Source of the DNA: Neiella holothuriorum
GTDB taxonomy: Bacteria; Pseudomonadota; Gammaproteobacteria; Enterobacterales; Neiellaceae
NCBI RefSeq assembly: GCF_019457915.1
Contig: NZ_JAHZSS010000007.1
Span: forward strand, 109,367 to 173,366
Length of the DNA stretch: 64,000 nucleotides
Reading direction: 5' to 3'
The notes beneath the pieces are model-generated. The model saw only the letters and a program-made list of their open reading frames with translations, ran no database searches and was not told where the DNA came from. Every line of letters begins with the position of its first letter. The first letter of the stretch is position 1. This document shows, piece by piece, positions 1 to 9,088 of this stretch. The position numbers were made by a program, and so were the translations under genes.

Positions 1-1498
1 ATCGGAGCGCTCGCCACATTTCATAACTTAAACGGCCAAAATTATCGTATGGCGTTTGGTAAAACCCCATTTCCAAACCAAGCCATTCGCTATACAGCCC
101 CCATCCTTCGCCGAATGCTGAAATATACGAATGCGTTCGAAACGGCAGTAGCTCGGTCATTTCTTGGTTCAACGAAATTTGTAGATGGTGGCCAGGCACC
201 GCTTCGTGTAGCGTCAGCGCTTCAAGCACATATAACGGGCGCTTGTCCAACGCGTGTGTATTGACCCAATACAAGCCAGGCTCTTTGTCGTTTCTTGGTG
301 ACACATAACGGCCCGTCGTGTATTTCGGGGCAATACTGTCTGGCACAGGCTCAACACCGTAAGGCGTGCGAGGCAGCAAATGGAAGAATTTGGGGAGCTG
401 GGCATCCGCTTTTTTAGCGATCCATGAAGCTTGTTTGAGAAGTTCCTTTGGGGATGTTGCATAAAACTGACTGTCGGTTCGCAGGAACTGTAAAAACGCA
501 GCAAAGTCGCCGTCAAACGCCAACTCATTAATGATCTGCTGCATCTCTTGCCGGATGCGGTCAACTTCTTCTAACCCAAGTTGATGAACTTGCTCAACGG
601 TTAAATCTCGGGTCGTATAATGACGAACACGATTAGCGTAGAAATCAGCACCATCGGGCGTATCTGAAACGGCTATCGAGTCACGTGCATTAGGGATGTA
701 ACGGTCAACAAAAAACTCATAAAGACCAGCAAACGCAGGGATTACTTGTTGCTCAATCAGGCGTAAGCCTTTTTGCTGTAATTCGGCTTGCTGGGCAGAG
801 CTAATAAACTCGGGTAACTTGGTGAGCGGTTGATACAGGACGTGCTCACTACCCTGCTCAACATCATAGGCGGAGATGGAGTGTTCAAAGCCTTTTAGCA
901 CCAACTTGGGTTGCGTTATGCCTTGCGCTAATCCTTTTTCCAACCACAGTTGCTGCTGCGAAAAATAATCAGGAATTTGTGCCAATGCGGCCAAGTATGC
1001 TTCGGCTTGCTCAACGGTTTTAAGCTGGCGATGCTGCAAGTAACTCACCACGTTGTTATGAAAACCGCTTTCCGCAGTGATCGGTATCAAGTGCTGGTTG
1101 AAGTCATAGTAGTCAACTCGGTCTTGCAACTGATAAATCAAGATATCCAAATCAATTTTTCGTACTGCAGGCAACTGTTCGCGAGCAATTGCTTTTGCCT
1201 GCTGCAAAAAATCTTTAAACGCCAAATGTTTGCCAGCAATCGACAACTCCGACATATCGTTCAAAGCCATTTGATCTGGCCGCCCCATATACGCGGCGCT
1301 CATCGGGAAGCTATTCAACTGGAATTGCCAGCTTCCAGCAATCACATCACCTAAGATTTGCTCTGCCGATTGTTCAACCACAGGCTCAATAACTTCAGAA
1401 AACCTTTCCGGCGAGTCAGGTTTACCGCATGCCAAAAGCAGTAATGACAAGATAACAACGGAGGCTGTTTGCCAGCCTTGCAAAGAACGAAATGTCAT
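1..1498 (-). CDS. DUF885 family lipoprotein, putative metallopeptidase (C-terminus cut by window edge)
   Basis: An open frame runs from an ATG at 1498 to the left edge, so the C-terminus is missing. The first 24 residues form a lipoprotein signal with the lipobox LLAC (Cys24), so the protein is probably anchored in the envelope. Residues 430-438 read LHEAVPGHH, followed about 25 residues later by EGWGLYSE; this HExxPGHH plus EGW pair is the hallmark of the DUF885 family. Those proteins resemble zinc peptidases, but few members have a known substrate. It faces away from the window with a short gap to the CvfB-like gene on the same strand. Family assignment is firm; peptidase activity is inferred from the metal-type motif. 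Confidence 0.85.
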   Translation of the reverse strand, partial: MTFRSLQGWQTASVVILSLLLLACGKPDSPERFSEVIEPVVEQSAEQILGDVIAGSWQFQLNSFPMSAAYMGRPDQMALNDMSELSIAGKHLAFKDFLQQAKAIAREQLPAVRKIDLDILIYQLQDRVDYYDFNQHLIPITAESGFHNNVVSYLQHRQLKTVEQAEAYLAALAQIPDYFSQQQLWLEKGLAQGITQPKLVLKGFEHSISAYDVEQGSEHVLYQPLTKLPEFISSAQQAELQQKGLRLIEQQVIPAFAGLYEFFVDRYIPNARDSIAVSDTPDGADFYANRVRHYTTRDLTVEQVHQLGLEEVDRIRQEMQQIINELAFDGDFAAFLQFLRTDSQFYATSPKELLKQASWIAKKADAQLPKFFHLLPRTPYGVEPVPDSIAPKYTTGRYVSPRNDKEPGLYWVNTHALDKRPLYVLEALTLHEAVPGHHLQISLNQEMTELLPFRTHSYISAFGEGWGLYSEWLGLEMGFYQTPYDNFGRLSYEMWRALR

Positions 1499-1539
1499 AG
1501 CAATCACAAGTAATAATTTAGTCAATGAGTCGATGCTAA

Positions 1540-2388
1540 TTAGCGCCGTTTGATATGGTCAGGAAAAATCTCGATCAGCTGTTGCTTTCGAAGCGAACCG
1601 ATCGCTTGCTTAAACGCTTTTTTACTACACTGGAATTCACTTTTGATCATCTCAGGCGATGACTTGTCGGACAATTTAAGCTCGCCTTTTGATTGTTCTA
1701 GACGCTGCATAATGCGGTCTGTTAGACCAGAAATTTTGCCATAGCCCGGCTCTTGAGTGGAAACATCGAGCAAGCCATCTTCTCGTACCTGACGCACATA
1801 GCCGGTAATTTGGTCGCCACGCTTTACGCTGCGAAACACTTGATCTTGGTAAAGCAACGCCGAGTGCAGGTAGTCCACCACGCAGTTGTAACCCAATGGC
1901 GTTTGTTCGGTGATGGTGAGGTGAACTTTATCGCCGTCGCGGTAAGCATGACGCTCTTGATCGATATAGCGCTTATAACGACTGCTCGCAGCCAGACGCT
2001 GCTGTTCATCAACATAAACATAAACTAAATACGATTCGCCAACGTCCATTCGATCGTACTGCTCACGATTCGGGACGAGTAAATCTTTACTCATTCCCCA
2101 ATCCATGAACATCCCATAAGGGCTAGCTTGTTTGGCCTTTAACAGTGCCAATTGGCCTGCGAGTACTTTCGGCCGGCTGGTTGTTGCCTGCAATTGTTGC
2201 TCTGGGCCGACAAAAACAAACACCGACAATGAATCATCAATGGCCAGCTCTTCAGGAGCGTCAGCCGCAGCCAACAATACCGCGTCATCAGTATTAGCGT
2301 CATCGCCAGCATCAGGTTCAACTAACAGCCAACCTTCAGCGTGCTTTTCAGCCACTGTTAATCGATTCATTTGTCCTAATCGGATCAC
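1540..2388 (-). CDS. CvfB-like S1 RNA-binding protein
   Basis: This 282-residue protein matches the CvfB (YitL-type) layout: S1-like beta-barrel segments and a C-terminal winged helix. A typical S1 stretch, PYGMFMDWGMSKDLLVP, lies near residue 95. A further S1 segment around residues 190-220 contains GYVRQVREDGLLDVS. The last 45 residues look like a winged helix (EMIKSEFQCSKKAFKQAIG) ending in a basic tail. Family members bind RNA and affect virulence-factor expression in staphylococci; in gammaproteobacteria the role is unclear. It stands alone, with no operon partner seen. The family is clear and the function uncertain. Confidence 0.85.
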   Translation of the reverse strand: MIRLGQMNRLTVAEKHAEGWLLVEPDAGDDANTDDAVLLAAADAPEELAIDDSLSVFVFVGPEQQLQATTSRPKVLAGQLALLKAKQASPYGMFMDWGMSKDLLVPNREQYDRMDVGESYLVYVYVDEQQRLAASSRYKRYIDQERHAYRDGDKVHLTITEQTPLGYNCVVDYLHSALLYQDQVFRSVKRGDQITGYVRQVREDGLLDVSTQEPGYGKISGLTDRIMQRLEQSKGELKLSDKSSPEMIKSEFQCSKKAFKQAIGSLRKQQLIEIFPDHIKRR

Positions 2389-2573
2389 GGGTTACTCCTC
2401 TGGCCAGAGCCATCACTTGCAGGAAAAAAGATGCGGCAGCATGATACCACAGCCAGCCTCATGCTTAGCGGTTGTTATTTAACATGGATTCAATCTTCAG
2501 CTGGTACCCCTTGCGCTCATCAACTTGGTCGGTAAGCTGAGGGCTTGCATCGTTCTTTGCCTAGGCTTTACCC

Positions 2574-3983
2574 ATGCTCATTCAACAGCTGACCACAGAC
2601 CGCCGAAATCAAACTAGAGGCAAACCACCGCTTATCATTGAACGATGGGATTTGGCGAATGTCAGCTGGGCAGTCGTTGGCAATAATGATAGTGGCAAAG
2701 AGCAACTGCTCGATATCTTACGGGGCGATTTGCTCTACCAAGGCTCTATTTCTGGAGCCACAAGCCCAGTAGCCGAGGTTAGTTTAGGCTTACAACAACG
2801 ATTAGTTGAACGAGAAATTGAACAAGACGAAAGCGACCTACTCGATGAAGTAGATCCCGGCACACGTGTTTTTGATTTAATGCTAGAAGCTGGCGCGCAG
2901 CCAAATCAAGTGACATCCATCGCGCATCAACTCAACCTCCATCATCTGCTTGAACAAGGGTTCCGCTCCCTATCAACTGGCGAAACAAAACGGCTATTAA
3001 TTGCGCGCGCACTATTGGCCAAGCCGAGCTTATTGCTGGTGCAGGATCCCTTTGACGGACTAGATCAAACCAGCAAGTCGTTGATCAGCAATTTATTGCA
3101 ACAACGTCATGCCGACGGTCTGCAACTCATCGTACTCATTGATCGGTTGTTGGATGTGCCAACATGGCTCAAATATGGGGCAATATTTTACCAAGGGCGT
3201 CTCGTTGAACATGGCGCATTACCCGAGATCTGCACTCGTGATACCTGGCTCAATTTAAAACTTGCCGAAGCGCCTCCACGCATTCCTTTGGCGCTCGCGC
3301 CATCGTCATCACTACCAATAAATGAGCCCGTGTTTGAAATTCGCCACGGTAAAGTCAGCTATGGCGATAAGGTGGTCTTTTCTGATCTAAATTGGCGCAT
3401 TGAACAAGGTCAACATTGGCGTGTCATTGGCCCCAATGGCTCAGGCAAATCAACACTGCTAAAACTCATTAGCGGCGATCATCCACAATGTTATGCCAAT
3501 CAAATTCGTCAATTTGGCTTTCAACGAGGTAGTGGCGAGTCCATTTGGCAAATCAAGCAACACATCGGCTTGGTTAGTGCCGAATTCCATCTAAATTACC
3601 GAGCACGTGTCACCACAATTGCCGTTGTGTTATCTGGCTTTTTTGATTCTATAGGGCTGTATCAAGAGCCGAATCGTCACCAAATCAATCTCGCGCTTAG
3701 TTGGCTGGACTGGTTTCATTTGGCAGACAAAGCACAGCAACCATTTCATCAATTAAGCTATGGCCAGCAACGCTTGGTATTGATTATCCGAGCACTCATT
3801 AAAAGCCCGTATTTGTTGATCTTAGATGAGCCACTGCAAGGGCTTGATGAAGCCTCATCTCAACTTGTCTTAACGGCCATTAACCGAATGATGGCAGCAG
3901 GTGTTGGCCAGCTGTTATATGTCAGCCACCGTGATGAGCCCCAATTAAAGCCAAGTTGTCAGGTATTAGAACTTACTAAGTAG
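2574..3983 (+). CDS. modF: ModF-like protein with two fused ABC ATPase domains
   Basis: The 469-residue protein has two ABC nucleotide-binding domains and no membrane segment, like ModF/PhrA, which is linked to molybdate metabolism in E. coli. The C-terminal domain is intact: Walker A GPNGSGKST (about residue 287), signature LSYGQQ and Walker B LLILDEP. The N-terminal domain is eroded: its P-loop reads GNNDSGKE (residues 36-43), lacking the Ser/Thr after Lys, although LSTGE is retained. It lies 2 kb from the end of the nap operon, whose NapA needs a molybdenum cofactor, but DUF3820 and cyclase genes intervene. No modABC genes are in the window. The ModF name is by similarity; other twin-ATPase proteins remain possible. 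Confidence 0.75.
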   Translation: MLIQQLTTDRRNQTRGKPPLIIERWDLANVSWAVVGNNDSGKEQLLDILRGDLLYQGSISGATSPVAEVSLGLQQRLVEREIEQDESDLLDEVDPGTRVFDLMLEAGAQPNQVTSIAHQLNLHHLLEQGFRSLSTGETKRLLIARALLAKPSLLLVQDPFDGLDQTSKSLISNLLQQRHADGLQLIVLIDRLLDVPTWLKYGAIFYQGRLVEHGALPEICTRDTWLNLKLAEAPPRIPLALAPSSSLPINEPVFEIRHGKVSYGDKVVFSDLNWRIEQGQHWRVIGPNGSGKSTLLKLISGDHPQCYANQIRQFGFQRGSGESIWQIKQHIGLVSAEFHLNYRARVTTIAVVLSGFFDSIGLYQEPNRHQINLALSWLDWFHLADKAQQPFHQLSYGQQRLVLIIRALIKSPYLLILDEPLQGLDEASSQLVLTAINRMMAAGVGQLLYVSHRDEPQLKPSCQVLELTK

Positions 3984-4005
3984 TGCAACCGATTGATGCG
4001 GCATA

Positions 4006-4233
4006 TCATCCGATCATGCGACGGTGTAAATCGCGTAAGACATCACCATTGCCATCCATTTTTAACTGATATAACAATTGTAATTGCTCACCCAATGTCC
4101 CCGCAGGAAAGCCCTTGCGCTCAAACCATTGCAAATAAGCCACGGGTAAATCAATCAACCAACGCCCTTGGTACTTACCAAATGGCATACGCTGGCCAAT
4201 GAGTGTCTGAATTTGATGCGCGAGTTGCTCCAT
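4006..4233 (-). CDS. DUF3820 family small protein
   Basis: A 75-residue protein with the DUF3820 signature: MPFGKYQGRWLIDLP, then YLQWFERKGFP. The ATG at 4233 is preferred over the upstream ATG at 4251 because AAAGGA sits 7 bases before it. DUF3820 proteins are small and cytoplasmic; some are annotated as putative quorum-sensing-regulated virulence factors, but the biochemical role is unknown. The gene is convergent with the modF-like gene (22 bp gap) and divergent from the diguanylate cyclase. Confidence 0.8.
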   Translation of the reverse strand: MEQLAHQIQTLIGQRMPFGKYQGRWLIDLPVAYLQWFERKGFPAGTLGEQLQLLYQLKMDGNGDVLRDLHRRMIG

Positions 4234-4382
4234 CAATACATCCTTTATCATTCGACGATAATATACGTTTTATTCTGCTACAGGCGTCTGATTCTAATGC
4301 CTATAGCATTGCTTATCAGCAGCGAATGGCCAATCATCCATCGGTTGATTTTATGCCCCCTGGTGTGGAAGAGGTTATCAGG

Positions 4383-6248
4383 TTGAAAAAAATACTCGCC
4401 TTGCTCACGTTGCTATGTAGCTTTGCCGCGCTTGGCCAACCAGAACGCTCACTGTTTGACATCGAACATGAGCTCAAGCGCATTATATTGTTCGACTTCT
4501 CTGCCACAGAGGCGATTGAGCGCAGAGCAGCAATTGAACCGTTAATTATCGGCACACGTTATCGTACTCAATTTTTATTCGAATTGAGTAACTGCGGTAT
4601 TGAATCGAATACACTCAACACAGACTGGATACGCCAAGCAACTAAGCTCATTAAAAAAGCCCAGGAAATTGGTTCGAAAGAACTAGAGATGTATGCCCGC
4701 TTTTGCAGAGCACATACAAATTCCATGCAAGAAGATTCAGCCCCTGCACTTACCGATGCCAATATCATTGCTGATTGGGCAGAAAATAACTTGCCAACCT
4801 ACAAACACCTCGCTTATGCCAACCGTGTTCGTTTGCTGGCATTCAAAAAATCGACCCTGTATTCGGCTTCGGATTCCTATCGAGACTACATCATTGGATT
4901 GAGCTTCGCCGAAGGTGATGATCAACTTGCCGAAACCAAAATTGCCATCGCAGATTTGCTGATTTTATTAAACGATTTCGAGCAAACGAAACCATTATTT
5001 GATGAGATTGAACAACACTTGCAGTTTAGTAATAACTTTCGAACCAAGTCAGAATATCTGATAACGCGAACGGTCTACCACCGGCACAAAAAAGAATACG
5101 CCGAAGCGCTTGCAACAGCAGAGCAGGCAATTGAAATTGCCCAGCAAGGGCAGTTGGATTATCACGCAGGAATTGGTTACATCTACCAAATACTGATTCA
5201 TGGCGAGTTAGGCAACGTCGCGCAGGCATTGAAGAACATTGATGAAATACCTAAGGGCAATAAGTATCTGACAGGGAGCCGGCGCAAACTCTATTTAGAC
5301 CTAGCATTTGCCAAAATTTACAGCGTTCAACAGTTGCCCAATAAAGCCATTGTGCATGCTGAAGATGCATACACAGCGCTAAAGCAAATCCCCGAAAGCC
5401 ACTATCACATTACCGCAACGCTGCAATTTGCTGAGTTACTAGCACAAACAAAACAATGGCAGCGGTCAGCCACAGTTTTCCAAGAATATATAGATCTAAG
5501 CACCAACCACATGGAGCAAGTGCAGTCGCAGTACAACGATGTTACGAACATCAGATTTCAATTTGAACAACAGCGACACCAAAAGCAGCAGGCATCACTT
5601 CAACATCAATTGCAGCAACAACAAATACGAGGCCTAGAAGCAAGTCAAAAATGGCAAATTCTCGCAATCGGAACATTCCTGACGTTGTTTTTGATGATGG
5701 CGGCGTCAGCCTTGCACTACCGCCGCCGCAATAAGCATTCCCTTGAATCCGTAAGCGTGGATCAGTTAACTCAACTGGCCAACCGAAACGAAATCATCCA
5801 CCTCGCCTCACAAGCGTTGGTTAAGGCTCAAAAATCCAAGCAGCCTATCAGTATTGCTTTGTTAGATATCGAATCATTTCGTTCGGTGAATGACAATTTT
5901 GGCGTGGAAATCGGTGACCAAATATTAGCGGAATTTGCCGAAATTCTAGCGCGCAGGGTTGGCAGTAAAGGTATGTTAGGGCGCTATGGTGGCGATGAGT
6001 TTATGGTCGTGCTGCCGAGCGTGATAGCACATGAAGCGGAAACGATTTGCGCAGAACTGTTAGCCATCATTCAACAGACGACATTCCGCCAAGCAGAATT
6101 AGAAATACAGCTGTCGGTTAGCTTTGGCATATCGTCCAGCAATGCTGAAGCGGTATCTGTATCAACCCTGCTGACCCGAGCAGAAGACGGCCTTGCAACC
6201 GCCAAACAGCAAGGTGGTTCAAAAGTCGTGAGCAATGCCATCGGGTAA
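4383..6248 (+). CDS. Diguanylate cyclase with signal peptide, TPR-like periplasmic region and GGDEF domain
   Basis: The longest frame starts at 4203 inside the divergent DUF3820 gene, but a TTG at 4383 is the better start: GAAGAGG lies 8 bases upstream and it opens a signal peptide (KKILALLTLLCSFAALG). The 621-residue product has a helical, TPR-like region (about 25-380), a Gln-rich coiled coil, one membrane segment (about 424-444) and a C-terminal GGDEF domain. The active site is GGDEF (residues 536-540), so c-di-GMP synthesis is expected. The RxxD inhibitory site normally five residues before GGDEF is absent (GSKG there), so feedback inhibition at that site is unlikely. The TPR region probably senses an envelope ligand or partner. 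No EAL domain is present. Confidence 0.85.
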   Translation: MKKILALLTLLCSFAALGQPERSLFDIEHELKRIILFDFSATEAIERRAAIEPLIIGTRYRTQFLFELSNCGIESNTLNTDWIRQATKLIKKAQEIGSKELEMYARFCRAHTNSMQEDSAPALTDANIIADWAENNLPTYKHLAYANRVRLLAFKKSTLYSASDSYRDYIIGLSFAEGDDQLAETKIAIADLLILLNDFEQTKPLFDEIEQHLQFSNNFRTKSEYLITRTVYHRHKKEYAEALATAEQAIEIAQQGQLDYHAGIGYIYQILIHGELGNVAQALKNIDEIPKGNKYLTGSRRKLYLDLAFAKIYSVQQLPNKAIVHAEDAYTALKQIPESHYHITATLQFAELLAQTKQWQRSATVFQEYIDLSTNHMEQVQSQYNDVTNIRFQFEQQRHQKQQASLQHQLQQQQIRGLEASQKWQILAIGTFLTLFLMMAASALHYRRRNKHSLESVSVDQLTQLANRNEIIHLASQALVKAQKSKQPISIALLDIESFRSVNDNFGVEIGDQILAEFAEILARRVGSKGMLGRYGGDEFMVVLPSVIAHEAETICAELLAIIQQTTFRQAELEIQLSVSFGISSSNAEAVSVSTLLTRAEDGLATAKQQGGSKVVSNAIG

Positions 6249-6261
6249 CTATTCGAGCCAT

Positions 6262-6291
6262 AAAAAAACGCAGCCTAGGCTGCGTTTTTTT
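6262..6291. terminator. Bidirectional intrinsic terminator between cyclase gene and napC
   Basis: A perfect palindrome, ACGCAGCC/GGCTGCGT around TA/TA, is flanked by A and T runs on both sides. It can end both the plus-strand cyclase transcript and the minus-strand nap operon. Confidence 0.9.
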
Positions 6292-6307
6292 ATGGCTGCG
6301 TATTGCC

Positions 6308-6901
6308 CTATTGCCAGCCTTCAACGCCAGACATGTCGGGCAAGGAGTGTGCAATTCCTTTGTGGCAATCAATACAGGTTTTCTCTCCCGAGGCTAAGGA
6401 GGTTGAGTGCATATTGACCGCTCTCACACCCTGTTCGGTAAAGTCCATGAATTCAAAATCATGGCAATTTCGGCACTCCAGTGAATCATTTTCCTTCAGG
6501 CGATGCCATTCTCGCTCAGCTAAGTGTTTGCGCCGCGCCTCAAATTTTTCGGGAGTATCAATCGTGCCAAGTAAGTGCATCACTAATTCTTTACTTGCTT
6601 GCACCTTGCGAACAATTTTATCTGTCCAAGCGTGGGGAACATGGCAGTCGGAGCAAATAGCGCGTACGCCAGATCGATTTGTGTAGTGGATTGTTGGCTG
6701 AATCTCAATCACGATCGGAGCGTGACACCCTGAACAAAACTCTTCGGTATTGGTCGCTTCCATCCCCCAGTTAAAACCACCCCAAAATAGGATGCCGCCA
6801 ATAAATCCCATCCCTAACAGGGCGCCGGTAGCAATTCGCGCCGGTTTAGAAAACAGTTGCCACAACGATTTGAGCAGCCCAACAAATGAACTCTTAGACA
6901 T
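6308..6901 (-). CDS. napC: NapC tetraheme cytochrome c, quinol dehydrogenase
   Basis: The 197-residue protein has one N-terminal membrane anchor (about residues 22-44) and four CXXCH haem sites: CSGCH, CSDCH, CRNCH and CIDCH. This is the NapC/NirT family layout. It oxidises membrane quinol and passes electrons to NapB and NapA in the periplasm. It is the last gene of the nap operon, 14 bp after napB and just before a strong terminator. The operon also has NapGH, so two quinol entry routes coexist. Confidence 0.95.
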   Translation of the reverse strand: MSKSSFVGLLKSLWQLFSKPARIATGALLGMGFIGGILFWGGFNWGMEATNTEEFCSGCHAPIVIEIQPTIHYTNRSGVRAICSDCHVPHAWTDKIVRKVQASKELVMHLLGTIDTPEKFEARRKHLAEREWHRLKENDSLECRNCHDFEFMDFTEQGVRAVNMHSTSLASGEKTCIDCHKGIAHSLPDMSGVEGWQ

Positions 6902-6915
6902 CAGCCTTCCCCTAA

Positions 6916-7401
6916 CTAGTTTGATAGACCACTGGCACTAAGCGCTTCAACTGCCGAGAAATCATTTGCGATTAGAGGCGGCGCATCCGCTTGCGGCACA
7001 TGACACTGCAAGCAAAAGTAGCGACGCGGCGCCACATCAGAAAGCGTTAAGCCATCAGCCGTTTCAAAATGAGTTGGGCTTACCTTGGTGGCGCCAACTT
7101 GACTTGCAAACTTCCATCCATGACACGATAAGCATTTGTTGCTTTTTATATCCACTTGATAGCCACGAATATCATGAGGGATTAAAGGAGGCTGATGAAC
7201 GTAGTTTCTATCGATGACTTGATCGTTTTGAATCGGCTTTTTAATCAATTCAGCTTGCTTCGTATCACTCAACTCCGAAGAGCCTCGCAGCGATTCTAGG
7301 CCACCATTATTGACATACTCTTCATTTGCCACAGGATTAGCGGTAACCCAAGTCGTTACCAGTATCAAACTCGCTATCACAGATGAAACTAGCGTCTTCA
7401 T
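6916..7401 (-). CDS. napB: NapB diheme cytochrome c, nitrate reductase small subunit
   Basis: The 161-residue protein has a cleavable Sec signal and two CXXCH sites (CLSCH and CLQCH), with the family spacing around PTHFE. NapB pairs with NapA and relays electrons to its iron-sulfur cluster. Its ATG overlaps the stop codon of napH by four bases, which suggests translational coupling. Confidence 0.95.
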   Translation of the reverse strand: MKTLVSSVIASLILVTTWVTANPVANEEYVNNGGLESLRGSSELSDTKQAELIKKPIQNDQVIDRNYVHQPPLIPHDIRGYQVDIKSNKCLSCHGWKFASQVGATKVSPTHFETADGLTLSDVAPRRYFCLQCHVPQADAPPLIANDFSAVEALSASGLSN

Positions 7402-8309
7402 TTATTATTCTCCACTTTTGTTCGCGGCCGGTTGCCAGTGGCAACCGGTTGAATCGAATTATTAGTTTTCAGCGATGCTGTAACATCAAATACATCTTGC
7501 CCACAGACATCAATACAACGCAGACAACGAGTGCAGTCTTGCGCAGAAACCAATGGCGAGCTTCCCTGCTTCATCTCTCGCAACGGAGCTTTGAGTATGT
7601 GGGGCTCAGGGCAAACCACATAGCAATCCATACACTGGTTGCAGTCTTCTCGGCGGTTGGCGACCACTTTCACTGGGCTAATACGTCCAATAAGGCCGTA
7701 ACAAGCGCCCATTGGGCAAAGCTGCGAGCACCAACCTTTTTCAACCACAAACACATCAAATAAAAATACAGCGACGATTAACAGCCAACCGGCACCAAGG
7801 CCAAATAGAATGCCACGATGCAGCAAGGAAACTGGGTTTATCAGCTCCCAAACCAAGCCTTGCACAAATGCCGTTGCCAACAGAGCACCGGCCACAACGC
7901 CCCAGCGAATCGAGCTCGGCATGGTGATTTGGCTGCGCACTTTAAGTTGCCGCCTTAGCCAATGTGCGGTGTCGGTCACCACGTTCATTGGACATACCCA
8001 ACTGCAGTAACTCCGGCCACCAATCAACCAATAAATGGCGATCACAATACCTGCACCGAGCAATAATGTGGCTTGAGGCCAATAGCCAGAAACCAAACTC
8101 TGTAGCAGCATCCAAGGTTCGGTAAAAGGAATCGCCCCGAGCAATTCACTACTACTCAAATTCCCTCGGATTAGCCACACATCAAACCATGGCCCGAGTA
8201 AGAAAAGCCCCATGACCGACAGTTGCATGAGTCGGCGTAACAGTAAAAAGCGATGCGCCCGCATCCAGCCGAATCGAGCAACGGCATCTAGACCCACCTG
8301 CGCCTTCAT
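7398..8309 (-). CDS. napH: NapH membrane quinol dehydrogenase subunit, ferredoxin-type
   Basis: The 303-residue integral membrane protein has several hydrophobic spans, two conserved CxxxCP motifs (CSWVCPMN and CSQLCPMG) facing the cytoplasm, and a C-terminal pair of 4Fe-4S ferredoxin motifs (CNQCMDCYVVCP and CTRCLRCIDVC). This is the NapH pattern. With NapG it forms an alternative quinol-to-NapAB electron path, preferring menaquinol-type donors in studied species. It lies directly after napG (3 bp gap) and overlaps napB. Confidence 0.93.
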   Translation of the reverse strand: MKAQVGLDAVARFGWMRAHRFLLLRRLMQLSVMGLFLLGPWFDVWLIRGNLSSSELLGAIPFTEPWMLLQSLVSGYWPQATLLLGAGIVIAIYWLIGGRSYCSWVCPMNVVTDTAHWLRRQLKVRSQITMPSSIRWGVVAGALLATAFVQGLVWELINPVSLLHRGILFGLGAGWLLIVAVFLFDVFVVEKGWCSQLCPMGACYGLIGRISPVKVVANRREDCNQCMDCYVVCPEPHILKAPLREMKQGSSPLVSAQDCTRCLRCIDVCGQDVFDVTASLKTNNSIQPVATGNRPRTKVENNK

Positions 8310-8312
8310 CAG

Positions 8313-9062
8313 TTAGCCACCTTCTGGACGACGGTCCGGTAAATCAAGCACATCTTGCTCGAGAAGCGAATGGCCAGCTTTATCTTTTTCCACCCAGCCC
8401 CACCGGTAATGTTTGCCGAGTTCGCCTTTCGCAACATCGCGCGGCAAAACCTTAATGGCAGATGTTTCCAGCACACAGGCTTGTTCACATTTGCCACAAC
8501 CAGTGCACGCATCTGAGTGCACTGTAGGAATGAACATGGCGTGGTGACCGGTTCGTGTATTGCGTTGCGCTTCGAGCGTAATGGCCTCATCAATTAATGG
8601 GCAAACCCGATAACACACGTCACACCGTAAGCCCTGCCAGTTCAAACACGTTTCTTGATCGATGAGCACTGCAAGCCCCATGCGGGCATCATCGATGCTT
8701 GCCAATTCTGGTGAAATCGCACCACTTGGGCACGCCACCTGACATGGAATGTCGTCACACATCTCACAGGGCACCGCTCGTGCATCAAAGTACGGTGTTC
8801 CCATCGGCGCGGGCTCAAACAAGGTTGCCAATTTCAATGTGTCATAAGGGCATGCTTCAACACACAAACCACAACGAACACACGCTGCCATAAACTCGGC
8901 TTCAGCCAACGCACCGGGCGGCCTTAACGCTTGTGCGCCTGATGCGCCCGAGCTACCGCTCACCAGCGCTAGGCCACTGACGGTTACGCCAGCAACACAC
9001 GCGCCCTTAGCGGAATTATGTAAAAACTGACGCCGAGTTAGTGAGATGGAGCCCTTGCCCAC
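8313..9062 (-). CDS. napG: NapG ferredoxin-type periplasmic protein
   Basis: The start is GTG at 9062, preceded by GAGG with 8-base spacing. The N-terminus carries a twin-arginine signal ([11 protein letters not shown]), so the folded iron-sulfur protein is exported by Tat. Four 4Fe-4S binding groups are visible, including [26 protein letters not shown] and [11 protein letters not shown]. NapG works with NapH to carry quinol electrons to NapB/NapA. The 249-residue length is normal. It sits between napA and napH. Confidence 0.93.
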   Translation of the reverse strand: MGKGSISLTRRQFLHNSAKGACVAGVTVSGLALVSGSSGASGAQALRPPGALAEAEFMAACVRCGLCVEACPYDTLKLATLFEPAPMGTPYFDARAVPCEMCDDIPCQVACPSGAISPELASIDDARMGLAVLIDQETCLNWQGLRCDVCYRVCPLIDEAITLEAQRNTRTGHHAMFIPTVHSDACTGCGKCEQACVLETSAIKVLPRDVAKGELGKHYRWGWVEKDKAGHSLLEQDVLDLPDRRPEGG

Positions 9063-9088
9063 AGTTAATTCCTCACCGCTTCAATTAG

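Noticed and set aside
4203..4382. 60-codon N-terminal extension of the diguanylate cyclase frame
   Set aside because: It overlaps the divergent DUF3820 gene's coding start, places the signal peptide internally, and lacks a ribosome-binding site; TTG 4383 explains everything better.
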